Part shown: piece by piece, positions 1-10,525 of the stretch | Position numbering within the stretch: position 1 is the first letter of the stretch | How the letters are laid out: every line of letters begins with the position of its first letter | From: Suillus spraguei | Taxonomy: Eukaryota; Basidiomycota; Agaricomycetes; Boletales; Suillaceae | NCBI GenBank assembly: GCA_016800925.1 | Contig: JABCPU010000001.1 | Span: forward strand, 1 to 64,000 | Length of the DNA: 64,000 nt | Reading direction: 5' to 3' | The notes under the pieces: model-generated | Seen by the model: the letters and a program-made list of their open reading frames with translations, nothing else | The model's database searches: none | What the model was told of the DNA's origin: nothing | Made by a program: the position numbers and the translations under genes

Positions 1-673
1 GAGGTCACTGCCAAGATCTCCGACAGCAAGACATGTTTCTTCGATATCTGACAGCTGGTTGCAGGAATAGTCATGGATTGTTACGGCCGGGATTTTGTTG
101 GGACAGCCTAATCTTTCGAGCAGTGTGGTTAATACGTCGACGCGACGTCGAGTATTACTATAACCTCGGTACCAGTACGCACATTAATGACACGTATTTT
201 TTGTGACATCACGTGACATATTGTGACATCTCCACAACTCTGGATTATCTCGAAGTTGGCTTCAGCCTGCTGTTGTGGAAAGGCAATTTGATGTCTTTAT
301 CCGTCTCCGCTGCGTTTTACAGTTATTTCTATATAGAATCTCGAAAACTCTTTTAGCTGCTTTTGTTGGAGCAACATCAAGCGGAGGCGCTTTATGCTAT
401 AGCTACTCTTGTAAGTTGCCTGAGGACTGTACAACGACTGCCGACTCTGCACGGAAACCGTCAATATGTACCAGACGCTGCGAAGTAGCAGTGGATTGTT
501 ATATTCACACGTAGCATGACGTCGAAGGCCACAGCGCAAGTGACGGAATGCAACCATCGAACAGTCATCGCAACTCACAGGCTCTGTTGTTTGAAAACCT
601 CTCGAAAGTGGTCGTCCTCATCTACTTACAGCACAGGACACTGCAGTAAGTAAATCACAAAGGTATTCTAAAT

Positions 674-985
674 TTGAGACCTAACTGTTGCAGTACCTTG
701 TTTCAGGTGTCGACATTTCTATCCGAAGTACAAAGTACTGTGCGGGAGATGAGGAATATTGAAGCGTCACTTGCCACCATCAATCGGAACGAACACCATA
801 GGCATGGATTGACACACAAGCATGTATGTAAAGTCAGTACGAGGATAGCGACGTTCAAGGACCTCGTTAATGAAAGAAGGACTGGCTTGAGAACTGGGAT
901 GCAAGAGGCCGTACTTGATTTCACTAAGATGCTAGGGTTGCAGAAGCCAAGTGGTGTCTTGCACGGCGAGGTCTTCGTTGCTTGA
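674..985 (+). CDS. Possible small hypothetical protein exon
   Basis: This open frame of about 100 codons has a helix-forming, charged composition and no family I recognise. A plausible intron lies just upstream: the donor GTAAGT is at about 647 and a CTAAC branch followed by TTGCAG lies near 690. The open part may therefore be the last exon of a two-exon gene whose first exon is not clear. There is no homology evidence, and chance is a real alternative. Confidence 0.2.
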   Translation: MRPNCCSTLFQVSTFLSEVQSTVREMRNIEASLATINRNEHHRHGLTHKHVCKVSTRIATFKDLVNERRTGLRTGMQEAVLDFTKMLGLQKPSGVLHGEVFVA

Positions 986-1453
986 CAAGATCACCTACGG
1001 TAATAGCCACCCTCCTGTCCAGCTGGTCGCAGGTCAGTGCGCGCGGTGCGATTCCAGGGTCTCATCACTAGTGTTGCCGCCGAAGCGAAGTGGATTATGT
1101 ACCGTCTCTGTATTTTCGTCCGCCTCCAAGTTTATCGTTTGGTCTGTTTTTGTATTTATAATCATCGTAATTTGCATCCTATTGATGTCAGATTATCGTT
1201 CACGCCGATATATGAACTAGCTTCGCAAGGTAACTGGTAACTTCAAATTGTATGTGACTTCGCGAAGTGTAAGGAAGCGCACTTCGAATAACTTCGTTGA
1301 CATCGAAGTCCACTGAAGTGTCACAGATTTATACTTCGATTCGCTTCAGTTCGCTTTGCGGCAACACTGCTCGTCACCGCCTCGCACACTGTACCCACAC
1401 AAGTCCCACAAGTCTGGATCAGGTTAAAGACCTACCAGAGTAGCTAGCATAAG

Positions 1454-1556
1454 CGTCTGTTTGGTGTAGCGGCTAAGTGAATTTTCGAGATTCTGGTCTA
1501 TTGATATGAAATAGCTCTAATTGTCTCGCGCTCAAGTCTCGTGGATACGCAGACGA
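1454..1556 (+). tRNA. tRNA-like sequence (degenerate, possibly intron-containing)
   Basis: A 7-bp acceptor-like stem pairs 1454-1460 with 1549-1555. It is followed by an A-box-like TGGTGTAGCGGCTAAG. A 5-bp anticodon-stem-like pair, CGAGA with TCTCG, encloses a long loop that could hold anticodon CTG plus an intron. The T arm does not fold well and the B box is poor. It may be a tRNA relic or a chance match. Confidence 0.25.
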
Positions 1557-1755
1557 CCGGTTATGGAATTCTCGTTATACCGGTACCGAGTCTTCGTTGT
1601 GATGCCGTGAGGGTGTTCGTAATTTGTCTGTGCATGTTTGGAAAGATCCGAGTACCATGAACTCTTTTTTTACGCATCTTTAGTGAACAACACCCACCCA
1701 CTCACTTCTCTCTAGAGGTCTATCAATCCCATTACACAAGATATATACTGTAACA

Positions 1756-2845
1756 ATGGCATCCAAAATATTTCTTCGTAAGTCGAGTCAGAAATACTAA
1801 TAGTCGCTGTTGGTTCATCGATAATTGCCAGGAGGTATCTTACCTATTGCAATATTCATCTCAGTGGGATATCTTGCCAACCAAATTGTGTTTACACGTC
1901 ACATGTACCAAAGTGGTACAGCACTGCAACTTGCCAAATCATTGCAATGTCCCCAATTGGAACCGAAGGGTACCCTTTGCGCCTAACAACACAGGCTATC
2001 CCGACCTCGATCATCACATGTGCGCACTTGTCGCGCTCTTTCATGCCCTGCTAGATCCTGCATACCGACCTCTCGTAGCAGAACTTATGACTGGCCTCGC
2101 TGCAGTGACCCATGATACCCTTCGTCGAGGCTGCACGCGGAAATCGCTCCTATCTTCCTTCGCGTCCCTGCTGTCGTTGGAGTACTCTTCCAGCTTTTTC
2201 AGTTTTGCAGTCATCATGCCAATTTATTATGTCGTGTTCATTCTGAGTGGAGCGGCGATTGGTAGCCCTGTCAAAGGTCGCTCAACAAGAATCACTCAGG
2301 GCAGTGCCGAAGCTTTACTTTTTGCTCTGATAGTCGGCTACATTATCCCGACGGTGTGTATGGTCATATTGCAAGATATCACAACCACTGCACTATGGCA
2401 AGGCTACCCCATCATCATGGCACTCGCTCAATTCGTGTACCTCGTCATTCGTCCTTCCCATGACGTGGAATCCGGCCACGCCACCATTCAAGCTATGTAT
2501 GGTCTCATCTTCGTCACTTCTGCTATTTTCCACGTCTACTACACGTGGCCACTTGTCTTTGACATCCAGGAATTTCAAAAGGTGCTAGTGCCACAATTAG
2601 CACTGAGCAAGCGTCCGTTGTCCTTACCCGAAGGAGTGGCTGCTGTCATCCAATGGGACGCAGTGTTTGGGATAGGGTCGACCCTTCTTATGACATTCTG
2701 GTTCGCTCAGAGCGTGAAGGAAATGGTGCTTCTCTTGGTTTGGCACGTATTATCCTCAGTGGTGTTTGGCCCCGGAGCAGCTATAGCAGGCGTACTGTTA
2801 TTCAGAGAAGCGAGACTAAATAGCCTGGAGGATAAGGAGGACTGA
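1756..2845 (+). CDS. Multi-pass membrane protein of unknown function (frame-disrupted)
   Basis: ATG at 1756; exon 1 is 1756-1777 with a canonical GTAAGT intron to 1831. Exon 2 reads into a hydrophobic N-terminal segment. The C-terminal two thirds (about 2200-2845) is open and encodes about six hydrophobic segments, beginning near VIMPIYYVVFILSGAA and ending near VVFGPGAAIAG, with a short charged tail. The product is therefore an integral membrane protein. Coding sense moves between frames around 1970-1994 (only a 25-nt GT-AG gap is available), near 2110, near 2150 and near 2195, where conserved-looking pieces (PFVEAARGNR, VPAVVGVLFQL) lie in different frames. Either the gene is decaying or the assembly has indels. 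The family recalls uncharacterised fungal 6-7 TM proteins sometimes found near secondary-metabolism genes; no function can be assigned. Confidence 0.6.
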
Positions 2846-3523
2846 CTCATCAGAGAACCAATGAGTCCTTTATGGTGCGTTGCGTCGATTGCAGGGCCTT
2901 TACGTCGTAATATATTGCTTTTAGTGACGAAAATAGAGGACATACTAAGTGACTCTGCATATATTGTCGTGTAATGGTGTGTATCGTAACGGTGTCCCCG
3001 ACTCCCGATTGGGGAATTCATTTCTGTTCATCCTTCTGCCTTGTGCGAAAAACCTACTGTTTCCTGTGCATGTCACTTCTGAATCCACAAAACGTCAACT
3101 ACCTTACATGCATTCACAACACCACTTCCGGTATTTGAACGTTTCTTTGTTACCGAAATCAAGCGCTCATCCATAGAATACAATATCGGCATTGCCATAC
3201 ATTTGTAGGTAGAAAGCTGCAAGCTTGTGAGTTAAAACTATCTTGCAACCTGCACCCGACCAATGCCAATCGACGTCACCCAGATCCAACTACAAGGCAT
3301 CCAGTGTGTAGTTGAGAGCCAGATGATCGTATCTAAGATAAGATAAGATAGATCTGTGAATGCAAGCACATAAGTATGTAATGGGCTACCACTGAATACT
3401 ATATCACTTTCCAGCAAGCCATGTTTCATGCGTGGCTAAGGTGATCAGTATTTTTATCGTGTTCGCTGGCACATAAGTATATAATGGACTACTACTGAAT
3501 ATCATATCACTTTCCAGCAAACC
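2846..3523. other. Intergenic region with protease promoter
   Basis: No gene is seen. The distal part contains the promoter of the aspartic protease and an imperfect duplication of it, listed separately. A short GATAA-rich run (AAGATAAGATAAGATAG) lies near 3333-3350. Confidence 0.5.
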
Positions 3524-3530
3524 ATGTTCC
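3368..3530 (+). repeat. Duplicated promoter and start-codon segment (two 60-bp copies)
   Basis: Segments 3368-3427 and 3471-3530 are about 88% identical. Each runs from CACATAAGTAT through ATATCACTTTCCAGCA to an ATG. The second copy supplies the start codon (3524) of the protease. The first copy has a vestigial ATG that opens only seven codons before a stop. This looks like a tandem duplication of the promoter, leader and first codon, leaving a decoy upstream start. Confidence 0.75.
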
Positions 3531-5121
3531 TAGCTGCATCCTTGCTAACACAGGTTCTCCTGGCTTCGTCGATCACGGGGTCGCCCATTGAAGTTCACAA
3601 TTCCCTCATCACCATCCCCCTTACCAGGAGGCTAAAGTTCTCCAATGGTACTATTAACCTCTCGCAGCACGATAATGCTCGTATGGCAGCCTTTAGGAAC
3701 TACAACACACGTCGCCAATATATTGATATCATTCCTGTGTCAAACATTTATTATGGTTACAACATAGCAGTTGACGTTGGCAGCCCCCCCACAACCTGTC
3801 AGTTCAACACTGAGAAAACATGCGTCTGCTAATGTATTATTGAAGACAACTTGGCTATCGACACCGGCAGCTCGATCACATGGCTTAGAAATAGCGCATA
3901 CGTGCAAACCGTCACCAGTGTCAAAACTCGTCAGCGTGTAAGGCAAGCATACGGTTATGATAGTGATTATGATAATGATGGTGATGGTGACGACGACGAG
4001 GGCGAGGACGACTCGGAGGGCGAAGACGAGGGTGAGGACGACGACGGTGACGAGGGCGACAAGGTTTACGTCAAAGGTATGACATACGACAATATCATAA
4101 GTTGAAAGCTTGAATAACTACGATTATCTGTAGGAACTATCTGGAAGGATACCGTTACTCTTGGTGTTGGCTTACCGTCATCGCGTTCCCACTCACTATT
4201 GCTGAGATTGTGAAGGGCATCGAGGAAGATGAAATCGGTATCCTTGGTCTCGGGCCTAGGACCTTGTCACTCGGGGCCCTGATAGATGAACCGCATGAGA
4301 GGATCCCGACTATCACTGACTACCTGCATAAACAAGGCAGGATTGATCAGCGCATTGTTGGTGTCTTTTTCCAGCCCACCACTACGGAAGCAGACAGCCT
4401 TTGCGGAGAGCTCAGCTTTGGTGGACCTGACAAAACCAAGTGCATTGGTAATATTGTCTACACGTAAGCCACAGCTCCTAGATCAATCCAGACTGATAGT
4501 AATTGGTATGTTTCAGTCGTGTCACCACCATCCCCACCGCATCGAACTATTGGGGTATCAATCAGAAGATCACCTACGGCTCCACGGAGATCTTGGAGAC
4601 CACTGCTGGTATCATCGATAGTGGTTCCACCTTTCTTTACATTGCCTCCGGTGTGTATTCAGAGTGCATCGTGTAATAATATATAATCAACGTTCGGTAG
4701 ATGCATTTGAACAGTACCAGACTGCGACCGGCGGTATTCACGATGAGATCACTGGTCATCTCACTATTACCTTGACGCAGTACATGGCCCTACAGAATTT
4801 GAACTTCCATATTGAGGGCGTGCGTCCAATCTATCAGCCCTCTTACCCCTTGTTCACCATTTTGCACAGCAAATCTTCAGTCTTAGCCGTAACGCCCAAA
4901 TCTGGCCTCGTCCTCTCAACTACAAGCTTCATGGAAACGCTGATCTCAATGCCATATATCTCATCGTTAAAGACATTGGCACGAGATCTGGCACGGGGGA
5001 AGACTTTAATCTTGGTTACGTATTTCTCCAGCGCTTCTACACTGTGTTCGACAGCTCCAGCTCCCCGGGCCGCGTCGGTTTTGCCAAAACCTTGTTCACT
5101 GATATTACCACCCACCTGTGA
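3524..5121 (+). CDS. Pepsin-family (A1) aspartic protease, one frame break
   Basis: Likely exons are 3524-3797, 3846-4076, 4134-4463, 4517-4650, 4701-4819 and 4870-5121, all with GT-AG introns of 48-57 nt that keep the frame. The product is a secreted-type endopeptidase. It has a hydrophobic signal-like N terminus and a propeptide. The first catalytic motif is DTGSS (exon 2) and the second DSGST (exon 4). The C-terminal IWPRPLN, GYVFLQRFYTVFD and VGFAK blocks are typical of fungal polyporopepsin-like enzymes. Two oddities stand out. About 35 residues (3955-4065) of almost pure Asp/Glu/Gly sit where the substrate-binding flap should be. Near 4170-4174 one base appears to be missing between TVTLGVG and the IAEIVKGIEEDEIGILGLGPR block; uncorrected, translation stops at about 4213. 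The break may be an assembly error or real. Confidence 0.85.
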
Positions 5122-5681
5122 CTCCCACGTAACGACAGTAATTATAGGTGATAATACATGGGTTCGCACCTGTAAGACGATGCGAATATAGTCGATCAGA
5201 ACCTCCTTCAATATCTTCCCAATAGTGATGGACTTGTATTGTAGGGTTGTATGGTATCAACAGGGCTAGGTGCCACAGGCATATCGGCAAATGCCGTGAT
5301 GCGTTCCGCATCAGAGTTTGGACCTGTCGAAAAACTTGAATGATCCCTGTTTGGTATAGTCTCGGTCGAACCGCATTTAATTATTAGGTGTGTTCCGATA
5401 GAAAAAAACCTCGTTGTGGGTAGGTTTCGAACCTGCACAGTTCAAGAGAAACAGATTTTGATTCTGTTGTGGTAACTACCTGGCTGAGACCAGTTGTGGT
5501 GAACTTCTAAAGTCAAAGTCCGTTCTGATAGAGAGAAAAAAACTGTAGTTCAGCACATTTCAAATCTGTGTAGTTCAAGAGGAACAGATTTTGATTCTGT
5601 TGGAGTAACCACACTGGCAAGGTTATATAAAGGTTTTAACTCTTGGGGGCTGCATGGTGTAGTGGTACCATCCCCTGCTTG
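5122..5681. other. Intergenic region with tRNA-related fragments
   Basis: No protein gene is seen. Positions 5404-5625 hold two diverged tandem copies of a tRNA-Leu-like sequence (listed separately). Positions 5645-5681 hold a tRNA D-arm-like segment cut by the LTR insertion at 5682. Confidence 0.4.
5404..5625 (-). repeat. Two tandem tRNA-Leu(CAA)-like pseudogenes
   Basis: Two diverged copies (about 5404-5495 and 5545-5625) read on the minus strand. Each has a D-arm-like block, an anticodon arm of stem ACAGA/TCTGT with loop ATCAAAA (anticodon CAA), and in the first copy a T loop within GGTTCGAAACC. The acceptor strands do not pair, so these are more likely tRNA-derived relics (for example of a SINE) than working tRNA genes. 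Confidence 0.3.
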
Positions 5682-6900
5682 TGTTAAGGTCATACTCAAA
5701 AGGGTAATGGATCCGAAGGGCTTTGGCCTCAGCTCATATGCTGTGCCCCTTTCCCAAGTATTGCCCCTTACTTCAGAAGGGAGATATATGTCTGAAGTGT
5801 CTGAAGGTAGACACATGCTGGATCTGGACATCTGAAGGTAACAGATATGGTACATTCAAAGGATATCCAGAATGTAGGTATGGAACAAGATATAAGACTA
5901 TTTTTGGACAGAGTCCTAACTAGAAACTAACAGAGATAGACTACTCGAAGGTAGAGCTGGAGATATAGACTATAGGAGATATTCCTAAGTCTTGGAGGTT
6001 GACTAGAGTTGAAGGAAACTCAAGTCCAGAAAAACAGAATGAGCAGAACTAAGATGATATTTGAACTAAGGTTCTATGGAGGTGTCATATACCATACATT
6101 CAGGCCCAGATCAGATCCGATCCATGGACATCCAGACATCCAATCTATACAGTCCACCCGTCCAATCCAGTTCACATATCTGATCCACCCATCCACTCCA
6201 ATCCATATCCATCCATATCTGATCCATATCCATATCCAACCCAACCCATCTGTCTGATCTCATCCACCCATCCGATCTGTGTCCATATCTGATCCATGCT
6301 CATATCTGAAACTATTCTCGTGCACCTGCACATTACTCCTTTTAGGTTATACCTGTGTCCAGCTTTCGGTTATCTCGACTTCCATTTTGATAAGATTTCG
6401 TACAAGTCTTATTTCTGAGTTCATAGCCTTGTGTTCCGCATGCCTCAGACATAGCCTCGGACTATCCTTACTTGCCTTCTGGCATGCTACCTACAGTATA
6501 TAAACTTGTAGTACAACTCCTGCAGACCTCAGTCTGATCATTGCTTTCCTACTTCTGTATATTCCTTTGACTTCTGTATCTTGTTACCATGTCTATATAA
6601 ATCTGTTTCTGTTCTTGCACTTGGTCTCCGGCCCTTGTAAGCTTCCGACTCAGACCTATGGGATCATTCCCTAGGCCGGAGCCTTGATCCTTTGTCCTAT
6701 ATCCTTTTTGGACTTCGTCCGTTTCCTGTCACTCATCTGTTTCACCTCTGGCTCTACCTTTGGTAGTCTTATCCTGTTTGTTTCTATTCTGGACCTTGTC
6801 CGGAGTAATCTATACTCATCCTGCTATAATATCCGGACCTACTCCTCTATAGTAGTTCAATACCTCCCCTAAGATCCATAAAGCCACGCTTGTCTGATCA

Positions 6901-7130
6901 TCCGCCTCTTTCCGCTCTTCCGCTCCTTTCCGCCTCTTCCGCTCTTCCGCTCTTCCGCTCTTCCGCTCTTCCGCTCTTCCGCTCTTCCGCTCTTCCGCTC
7001 TTCCGCCTCCGCTCTTCCGCTCTTCCGCTCTTCCGCTCTTCCGCTCTTCCGCTCCGCTCTTCCGCTCTTCCGCTCTTCCGCTCTTCCGCTCTTCCGCTCT
7101 TCCGCTCTTTCTTCCGCTTCCTCCAAGCTC
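6901..7130. repeat. Tandem octamer repeat (TTCCGCTC)n
   Basis: About 25 units of TTCCGCTC or its close variants run almost uninterrupted. The open frames over this array on both strands are translations of the repeat, not genes. Confidence 0.95.
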
Positions 7131-7310
7131 TGGACCTTCGGACCTCTGGTTCTCCGGATCTATTCTACCATAGCCTCCAACATTTATGAATCATCTTTCC
7201 CTCTGGAGCTCTGCTCCTATCCTGCCCTGGACTTTGTCCAGGAGTCCATCCATCATTCATTCTACTTGGAACTTGTTCCAGTAGTCTTACCATTACTCCC
7301 TACCATCTGG

Positions 7311-8263
7311 TGTGACGAACATATTGGCGCTGGGCTTAAAACCCCATCTTTTGACACTCGTCTCATGTCTATAGGAGTTACCACTTGTCCATGTCCGTCT
7401 TACCCCTTTAGCATTACTGGCAGCATCCCACGCTTACCACACACCGTATTGACTGCCACACTTCATTCCACGTACTGATGTCCTCCCATGTCCTTGCCAC
7501 ATCCGCATAGCTCCATTTGGTGCGTTGTTTGTTTTATGTTCGTTATCACTGATTCCATGGCAAGCCTTATTACATGTTGCCTCGTGCCGCAGCGCCTCGC
7601 GCTATGTTTACTTATGGCGGTTACTACACTCCAGCACTACTGATCTCACCTAGAGTATTCTGAGTACATATGATTTAGGATATAAGCACCGCGTACCCCG
7701 CATGATAGAAACACCTGATTTTACACCATTGCATGTACTATAGGTCAGGATTATTGTCTAGCTCTGGATCTACCCAGTAGTGGACTTAGTCTTTAAAGTT
7801 TCCTTATTGCTCGTTAATCTATCATGCTTGTGCTCCGTTACTGCTGGACTTTTGACAGTTAATTTGACTGAACTTCTCACACACCGCTGCTTTACCGCTG
7901 AAAGTACCGCGGCTTTCTTCACTGTTTCCTTGCACCGCTCGCAACCTTACTGCTACCGCTGATATCACCGCTTGACATCGCTCGCTTGACGCAACTGTTA
8001 CTGACCTTATCTCGACCACGGTAGCACCGCTACACACGACGCTAGTTCCAGTGGTATCATCGCTGACCGCGGCAACTTACCGCTGACCTCGACGCTTATT
8101 TCACACATAAGTTAGACTCAAACTTGACCATACTAATAGGCATCCCCCTTTAGGGTCGAATGCTCTTGTTCTCACAAGTGAAGCGGACTAGATGGAGCGC
8201 AAGACTCACATACTAGTTTAGGCAGTGGTTTATCTACAGCCCAGGCTAGGTTGTATCTTTACA
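7311..8263 (+). mobile_element. Solo LTR of family 2 (copy a)
   Basis: It begins TGTGACGAACATATTGG and ends TTGTATCTTTACA (TG...CA). An inverted copy lies at 9085-10048 and a related 3' portion ends at 21989, so this is a dispersed LTR. Its middle is crowded with ACCGCT hexamers. No coding sequence was seen. The flanking bases CTGG and CCGG may be a decayed target duplication. Confidence 0.7.
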
Positions 8264-8896
8264 CCGGAAATAGTTCCAGCGTGTTCTGGTGCTCATCTGG
8301 AAGTCCTTCGTAGCTCTATCAAGCTATCCTGTCCTACAGAGTTCATCCGGACACCATCTGGACTACACTATAACTCCCCCTTGGACTTCATCTGAAATTA
8401 AGGGCACATACTCGGGTAAGGGGCACAGCGTATGAGCTGAGGCCAAGCCCCTTTGACTTTCCATCCCTCCGGTACAACCCCATGTAGAGCCAGAGCTTCT
8501 TAGTAGCCCCCAGTTTTTGCATGGTTGTAACAGGAGGTTTACAAGTGGAATATATACTGTAAGTAAACTGGTATGGATAATAAGTGAGCCGGGTTTGAGG
8601 GCTATGTACAAGGTATAACAGAAGTCTATTAGTACAACACAGCAGATCAGTAAGCACAAGTTGGAAATGAAACATAGGTAACAGATCAATAAGTAGGACA
8701 AAAATATACATAGCCAAAGTACCAGAGACAGGAAGGTTACTGAAAGGAGATAGACACAAATATTCATAGTGGAGTTAGAATGCAAGAAGTAGGAAGATTC
8801 AGATGAGTGGTCCAGATAGGATCTGTAGACCAGATGGAAGCAGGATCAATTGGATCTGATTGGATCTGAGATCGGATGTATGGTACATATATGACA

Positions 8897-9084
8897 GCTT
8901 GTCTGGGTAAACCAGAAAAGCAAAAGTGAACTCTCGAGTTTGATCACCCCACTGAAGAATGTTCATTGTTCTCTAGGTTTTCCACTTTGGATGAGCATCA
9001 GCAAACTACTATGTTATGTACAGCTCTGTACAGAACTGCACAGCGTGCCAATGCCACAGCTTGGTCCCAACTTTACAGACCCGG
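8897..9084. other. Remnant flank between LTR insertions
   Basis: The sequence after the GCTTG target duplicate continues the tRNA-like segment interrupted at 5681, with a weak B-box-like GAGTTTGATC near 8937. No gene is seen. Confidence 0.3.
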
Positions 9085-10048
9085 TGTAAAGATACAACCT
9101 AGCTTGGGCTGTAGATTAACCACTGCCTAAACTAGTATGTTAGTCTTGCGCTCCATCTAGTCTGCTTCACTTGTAAGAACAAGAGCGTTCGACCCTAAAG
9201 GGGGATGCCTATTTAGTATGGTCAAGTTCGAGTCTAACTTATTTGCGAAACAAGCGTCTGAGTCAGCGGTAAGTTGCCGCGGTCAGCGATAATACCGCTG
9301 GAACTAGCATTGTGCGTTGCGGTGCTATCGTCGTCGAGATAAGGTCAGTAACAGTTGCGTCTAGCGAGCGATGTCGAGCGGTGGTCTCAGCGGTAGCAGT
9401 AGGGTTGTGAGCGGTGCAAAGAAACAGTAAAGAAGTCCGCAGTACTTTCAGCGGTAAAGTAGCGGAGCGTGAGAAGTTCAGTCAAAGTAACAATCAAAAG
9501 TCCAGCGGTATGCCGGCGGTAACGGAGAATGAGCGTGATGTATTAATGAGCGATAAGGGAACTTTAAAGACTATGTCCACTACTGGGTTGATCCAGAGCT
9601 AGACAATAATCCTGACCTATAGTACGTGCGATGGTGTAAAATCAGGTGTTCTATTGTGTGGGGTACGCGGTGCTTATATCCTAATTCGTATGTACTCGGA
9701 ATACTCTAGGCAAGATCAGTAGCGCTGGAGTGTAGTAACTGCCATAAAAAAACATAGCGCGAGGCGCTGCGGCACGAGGCAACATGTAATAATGCTTGCC
9801 GTGGAATCAGTGATAATGAACAGGAAACAAACTACGCACCAAATGGAGCTATGCGGACGCGGCAAGGACATGGGAGGACATCGGTTTGTGGAATGTGGTG
9901 TGGCAGTCGGTATGGTGTGCGGTAAGCGTGGGATGCCGCTGGTACTGCTAAAGGGGTAAGAAGGCCATGGACTAGTGGTAACTCCTGTAGACGTGAGATG
10001 AGTGTCAAAATATGGGGTTTTAAGCCCAGTGCCAATATGTTCATTACA
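9085..10048 (-). mobile_element. Solo LTR of family 2 (copy b), inverted
   Basis: This is the reverse complement of the 7311-8263 LTR over its whole length, with many substitutions. It starts TGTAAAGATACAACC and ends TTCATTACA on the plus strand. AGCGGT hexamers mirror the ACCGCT cluster of copy a. Confidence 0.7.
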
Positions 10049-10065
10049 CTGGAAAGAGGCTTCTC

Positions 10066-10525
10066 TGTCATATACCATACTTCTGATCTCAGATCCGATC
10101 TGATCTGATTGATCCTACTTCTGTCTGGTCCACAGATCCTGTCCAGATCACCCATCCGAAAATTCCTACCTCTCGCACTCTAACTCCCTTGTGGACATCT
10201 GTGTCTACCTCCTTTCAGCAATCCTCCTGTCTCCGGTATTCCGGCTGTGTATATTTCCTTCCGCTTATTGATCTGTTACCTGTGTCTCATTTCCGACTCG
10301 CGCTTACTGATCCGCTGTGCATTAACTAATGGACTTCCATTATACATTGTACATAGCCCTCAGTCCCAGACTCGCTGATTATCCGTGCTAGTTACTTCCA
10401 GTATATAAATCACTTGTAAATCTCCATAGAACCTTAGTTCAAATATCATCTTAGATTCTGCTCATTCTGTTCCTCTGGTCTTGAGTTACTTCCAGCTCTA
10501 GTTATCTTCCGAGACTTAGGATTGC
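10066..10525 (+). mobile_element. Truncated family 1 LTR (copy C)
   Basis: It begins TGTCATATACC and matches the first 460 bp of the family 1 LTR, ending abruptly at GACTTAGGATTG. There the full-length chromovirus begins with an identical LTR start. The missing remainder is not found after the 3' LTR, so a deletion or recombination followed the insertion. Confidence 0.75.

Larger units (their letters stand above)
1..1755. other. Region without a confidently recognised gene
   Basis: No conserved protein family is recognisable here. A possible small helical ORF (674-985) and a tRNA-like sequence (1454-1556) are listed separately. Between about 1070 and 1350 the hexamer ACTTCG and its complement CGAAGT occur repeatedly. 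The last stretch before 1755 (about 1680-1755) is the presumed promoter and leader of the membrane protein gene that starts at 1756. Confidence 0.5.
6083..8532 (+). mobile_element. Solo LTR related to family 1 (copy B), nested in copy A
   Basis: It starts TGTCATATACCATAC at 6083 and ends TTGTAACA at 8532, with a perfect target duplication GGAGG (6078-6082 and 8533-8537). It is longer than its relatives because it contains an expanded TTCCGCTC octamer array (6901-7130) and a further inserted LTR of another family (7311-8263). Confidence 0.8.
5682..8896 (-). mobile_element. Solo LTR of Gypsy family 1 (copy A), interrupted
   Basis: The LTR lies in minus orientation, with plus-strand ends TGTTAAGG at 5682 and ATATGACA at 8896. 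It is flanked by a perfect 5-bp target duplication GCTTG (5677-5681 and 8897-8901). It is the same family as the LTRs of the full-length element at 10526-18450: the block around GGCTTTGGCCTCAG recurs in all copies. A second LTR (6083-8532) has inserted into it. Confidence 0.85.

Noticed and set aside
3998..4070. Acidic stretch of the protease as a CRISPR-like or tandem repeat locus
   Set aside because: It is in frame within an exon flanked by good splice sites and has irregular units.
6869..7189. Open frames of 85-99 codons on both strands over the octamer array
   Set aside because: They are repeat translations (period eight nucleotides gives an eight-residue peptide repeat) with no other coding signal.
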